The position numbers and the translations under genes were made by a program. Under the pieces are notes generated by a model. The model was not told the DNA's origin. It did not search any database and saw nothing but the letters and a program-made list of their open reading frames with translations. From UBA6168 sp964423205 (GTDB lineage: Bacteria > Bacteroidota > Bacteroidia > Chitinophagales > Saprospiraceae), in the NCBI GenBank assembly GCA_964423205.1, contig CAYRDX010000019.1, positions 1 through 64,000 of the forward strand: a stretch of DNA of 64,000 nucleotides, given 5' to 3'. Positions 62,431 to 64,000 of the stretch are shown piece by piece. Position 1 is the stretch's first letter. Each line of letters opens with the position of its first letter.

Positions 62431-63734
62431 TGAAATGCCAGATCAATTGCTTCACATATACGTGCAGCAGCAAAATCAAGGTCCTCAGCAGTATGAGCTG
62501 AAGAAACAAAACCAACTTCATATCCGGATGGTCCAAGGTATACTCCCTTATTCAACAACTCGAAATGCACTTTCTTAAAGAAGCTCATGCTAGTAGCATC
62601 AATCTGGTCGGCCGACCGGATTTCCTGTGTTGAAAATGCCAACCAGAAAATAGAACCAACCGTTGGAATGCTAACCTCATAACCCTTAGTGCTGCAATGA
62701 TTCAGAATTTTGCCAACAAATGATTCCGTCTTATCATTTAACTTTTGATAAAAACCTGGGGAAAGAAGTTCCTGAAGTGTGGCATAACCTGCAGCCATGG
62801 CTACTGGATTACCTGACAAAGTACCTGCCTGATAGACAGGCCCATCAGGGGCAATGTTTGACATGATTTCCTTGCTGGCACCATAAGCACCCACAGGTAA
62901 GCCCCCTCCAATGATTTTGCCGTAAGTAATAATATCAGGCTGAATGTCATAATAACCTGCTGCACCTTCAAATCCAACCCTGAAACCGGAAATGACTTCA
63001 TCAAACAGAAGCATAACACCGCACTTGGTGCACTGATCTCTCAGGAGCCGAAGGAAATCAGGTGTTTGAAGCAATAATCCGTTATTTGCAGGAATGGGCT
63101 CGATGATGATGCAAGCGATGTCGTTTGCTTCTTTTTTGAGTAGTTCTTCTACAGCTCCCATGTCATTCAGTGGTAAGACAATCGTCTCCTGGGCAAAAGC
63201 TTCCGGAATGCCTGCCGAAGTACTCACCCCAAAGGTCACCAATCCAGATCCGGCTTTTACGAGCATGGAATCGACATGACCATGATAGCAGCCTTCGAAT
63301 TTCACAATTTTACTCCTACCGGTAACACCACGGGCTAAACGTAAGGCTGACATAACGGCCTCGGTTCCGCTGCTGACAAAGCGGATTTTTTCAATGTAGC
63401 GGTTATTGGTCAGGATGAGTTCCGCAAGTTCATTTTCCAATCTGGTGGGTGCACCAAAGGAAGTTCCGTTGGAAACTGCCTCTACAACTGACTTCTGAAC
63501 TCCAGGATGTGCATGGCCAAGTATGAGCGGTCCCCAGGAGCAACAAAAGTCAATGAACTCATTGTCGTCTTCATCAGTAATATGGCAACCACAACCCTTT
63601 TTGATAAATAGTGGTGTTCCCTCTACCGATTTAAAAGCCCGAACTGGTGAGTTTACACCACCGGGAAAATATGACTTCGCCTTTTGAAAAAGTGCGGCAG
63701 ATTTTTTTCTCGAAATTGGTTCAAATATTTCCAT
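62427..63734 (-). CDS. hemL: Glutamate-1-semialdehyde 2,1-aminomutase
   Basis: A 435-residue PLP enzyme. The start (SYFPGGVNSPVRAFKSV), SSGTEAVMSALRLARG, FEGCYHGHVDSMLVKAGSG, LLFDEVISGFR and PDIITYGKIIGGGLPVGAYG (Schiff-base Lys273) are all diagnostic. It makes 5-aminolevulinate, the C5-pathway precursor of haem, and so feeds the many cytochromes encoded in this region. The stop overlaps the next gene's ATG. Confidence 0.96.
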   Translation of the reverse strand: MEIFEPISRKKSAALFQKAKSYFPGGVNSPVRAFKSVEGTPLFIKKGCGCHITDEDDNEFIDFCCSWGPLILGHAHPGVQKSVVEAVSNGTSFGAPTRLENELAELILTNNRYIEKIRFVSSGTEAVMSALRLARGVTGRSKIVKFEGCYHGHVDSMLVKAGSGLVTFGVSTSAGIPEAFAQETIVLPLNDMGAVEELLKKEANDIACIIIEPIPANNGLLLQTPDFLRLLRDQCTKCGVMLLFDEVISGFRVGFEGAAGYYDIQPDIITYGKIIGGGLPVGAYGASKEIMSNIAPDGPVYQAGTLSGNPVAMAAGYATLQELLSPGFYQKLNDKTESFVGKILNHCSTKGYEVSIPTVGSIFWLAFSTQEIRSADQIDATSMSFFKKVHFELLNKGVYLGPSGYEVGFVSSAHTAEDLDFAAARICEAIDLAFQ

Positions 63735-63824
63735 GCTGCAAAATTAGATTAATCGCTTCCGGATTTTGTAGGTTAAAAGTAAAATTGATGAATTTTGGTA
63801 AAATGAGTTATCAGCAGCAGTAAA

Positions 63825-64000
63825 CTATCCCACTACATTTACGGTACTTACTCCACCTCCTTTCTTAACTACCTGTATCTGCGCACTGATTCTTTCCTTT
63901 AATTCCTTAACGTGAGAAATCAGCCCAATGGTTTTTCCTCTTGATTGTAAATTCTCCAGTGTATTAATCGCTACATCCAACGACTGTTCATCCAGGGTTC
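63825..64000 (-). CDS. sbcC: SbcC/Rad50-type exonuclease subunit, C-terminal end (cut by window edge)
   Basis: 58 codons ending at the TAG at 63825. They read TLDEQSLDVAINTLENLQSRGKTIGLISHV and then KELKERISAQIQVVKKGGGVSTVNVVG. The first part is the C-terminal ATPase lobe of SbcC (D-loop plus H-loop: LDEQSLD... LISHV). The rest of the protein and sbcD lie outside the window. SbcCD processes DNA hairpins and breaks. Confidence 0.8.
   Translation of the reverse strand, partial: TLDEQSLDVAINTLENLQSRGKTIGLISHVKELKERISAQIQVVKKGGGVSTVNVVG

Overview
The window is a stretch of chromosome from a member of the Bacteroidota. Supporting signs are the AT-leaning coding sequence, several TAnnTTTG-type -7 promoter boxes, a large adhesin with a type IX secretion (T9SS) CHU_C-type C-terminal domain, a DUF6089 outer-membrane protein, the Bacteroidota-style GlmU-like nucleotidyltransferase, a fused CcoN/CcoO oxidase and a Sec-type (clade II) nitrous-oxide reductase. 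The order cannot be fixed from the sequence alone. I see no phage, insertion sequence, CRISPR array or integrase.

Layout. 1-9.4 kb is housekeeping: a TonB-like fragment, gcvH, ribosomal protein L31, an amino-sugar/glycolysis run (GlmU-like, BadF-type kinase, pfkA), the ribosome-rescue factor arfB, a ribBA whose GTP cyclohydrolase half is degenerate, and a threonine-to-glycine pair (kbl and an epimerase-type threonine dehydrogenase). 9.5-15.8 kb holds the 1488-residue T9SS adhesin, a repeat beside a truncated thioredoxin-like gene, a small HEPN-like gene and a PorV-like outer-membrane protein. 16-23 kb carries uridine kinase, a DUF2520 dehydrogenase-like protein, cytochrome c maturation genes ccmF and ccmE, and a two-gene selenium module (selD-mnmH). 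23-30.7 kb is a plus-strand run: FtsX-type permease, kdsA, a COG2509 flavoprotein, a TMTC-like membrane protein and a serine hydrolase.

30.7-43.7 kb is the main metabolic block, all on the minus strand. It has a nitrous-oxide reductase operon (c-type cytochrome, nosZ, a membrane protein, nosL, nosD, nosF, nosY), then a TSUP transporter and a cbb3 oxidase cluster (ccoS, ccoNO, ccoQ, ccoP, ccoG, fixH-like). An Rrf2-family regulator with three cluster-type cysteines is divergent from nos, and the shared intergenic region holds two overlapping palindromes. A 13-bp hairpin sits just after nosZ inside the operon. Together these genes describe a cell able to respire low oxygen and N2O, fed by c-type cytochromes that the ccm genes help mature.

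44-64 kb is mixed: universal stress protein, CBS protein, trxB, adenine deaminase, rmuC, DUF6089 protein, a twice-frameshifted SRPBCC gene, a Sco/cytochrome c pair, two glycosyltransferases, a cupin, a TlpA lipoprotein, purL, a tRNA-Met, a TPR lipoprotein-like or secreted protein, hemL and the 3' end of an sbcC-like gene. I did not find a clearly new defence or biosynthetic system. The most unusual items are the nos control region and intra-operon hairpin, the degenerate RibA domain, the 70-bp dispersed repeat and the two decaying genes.
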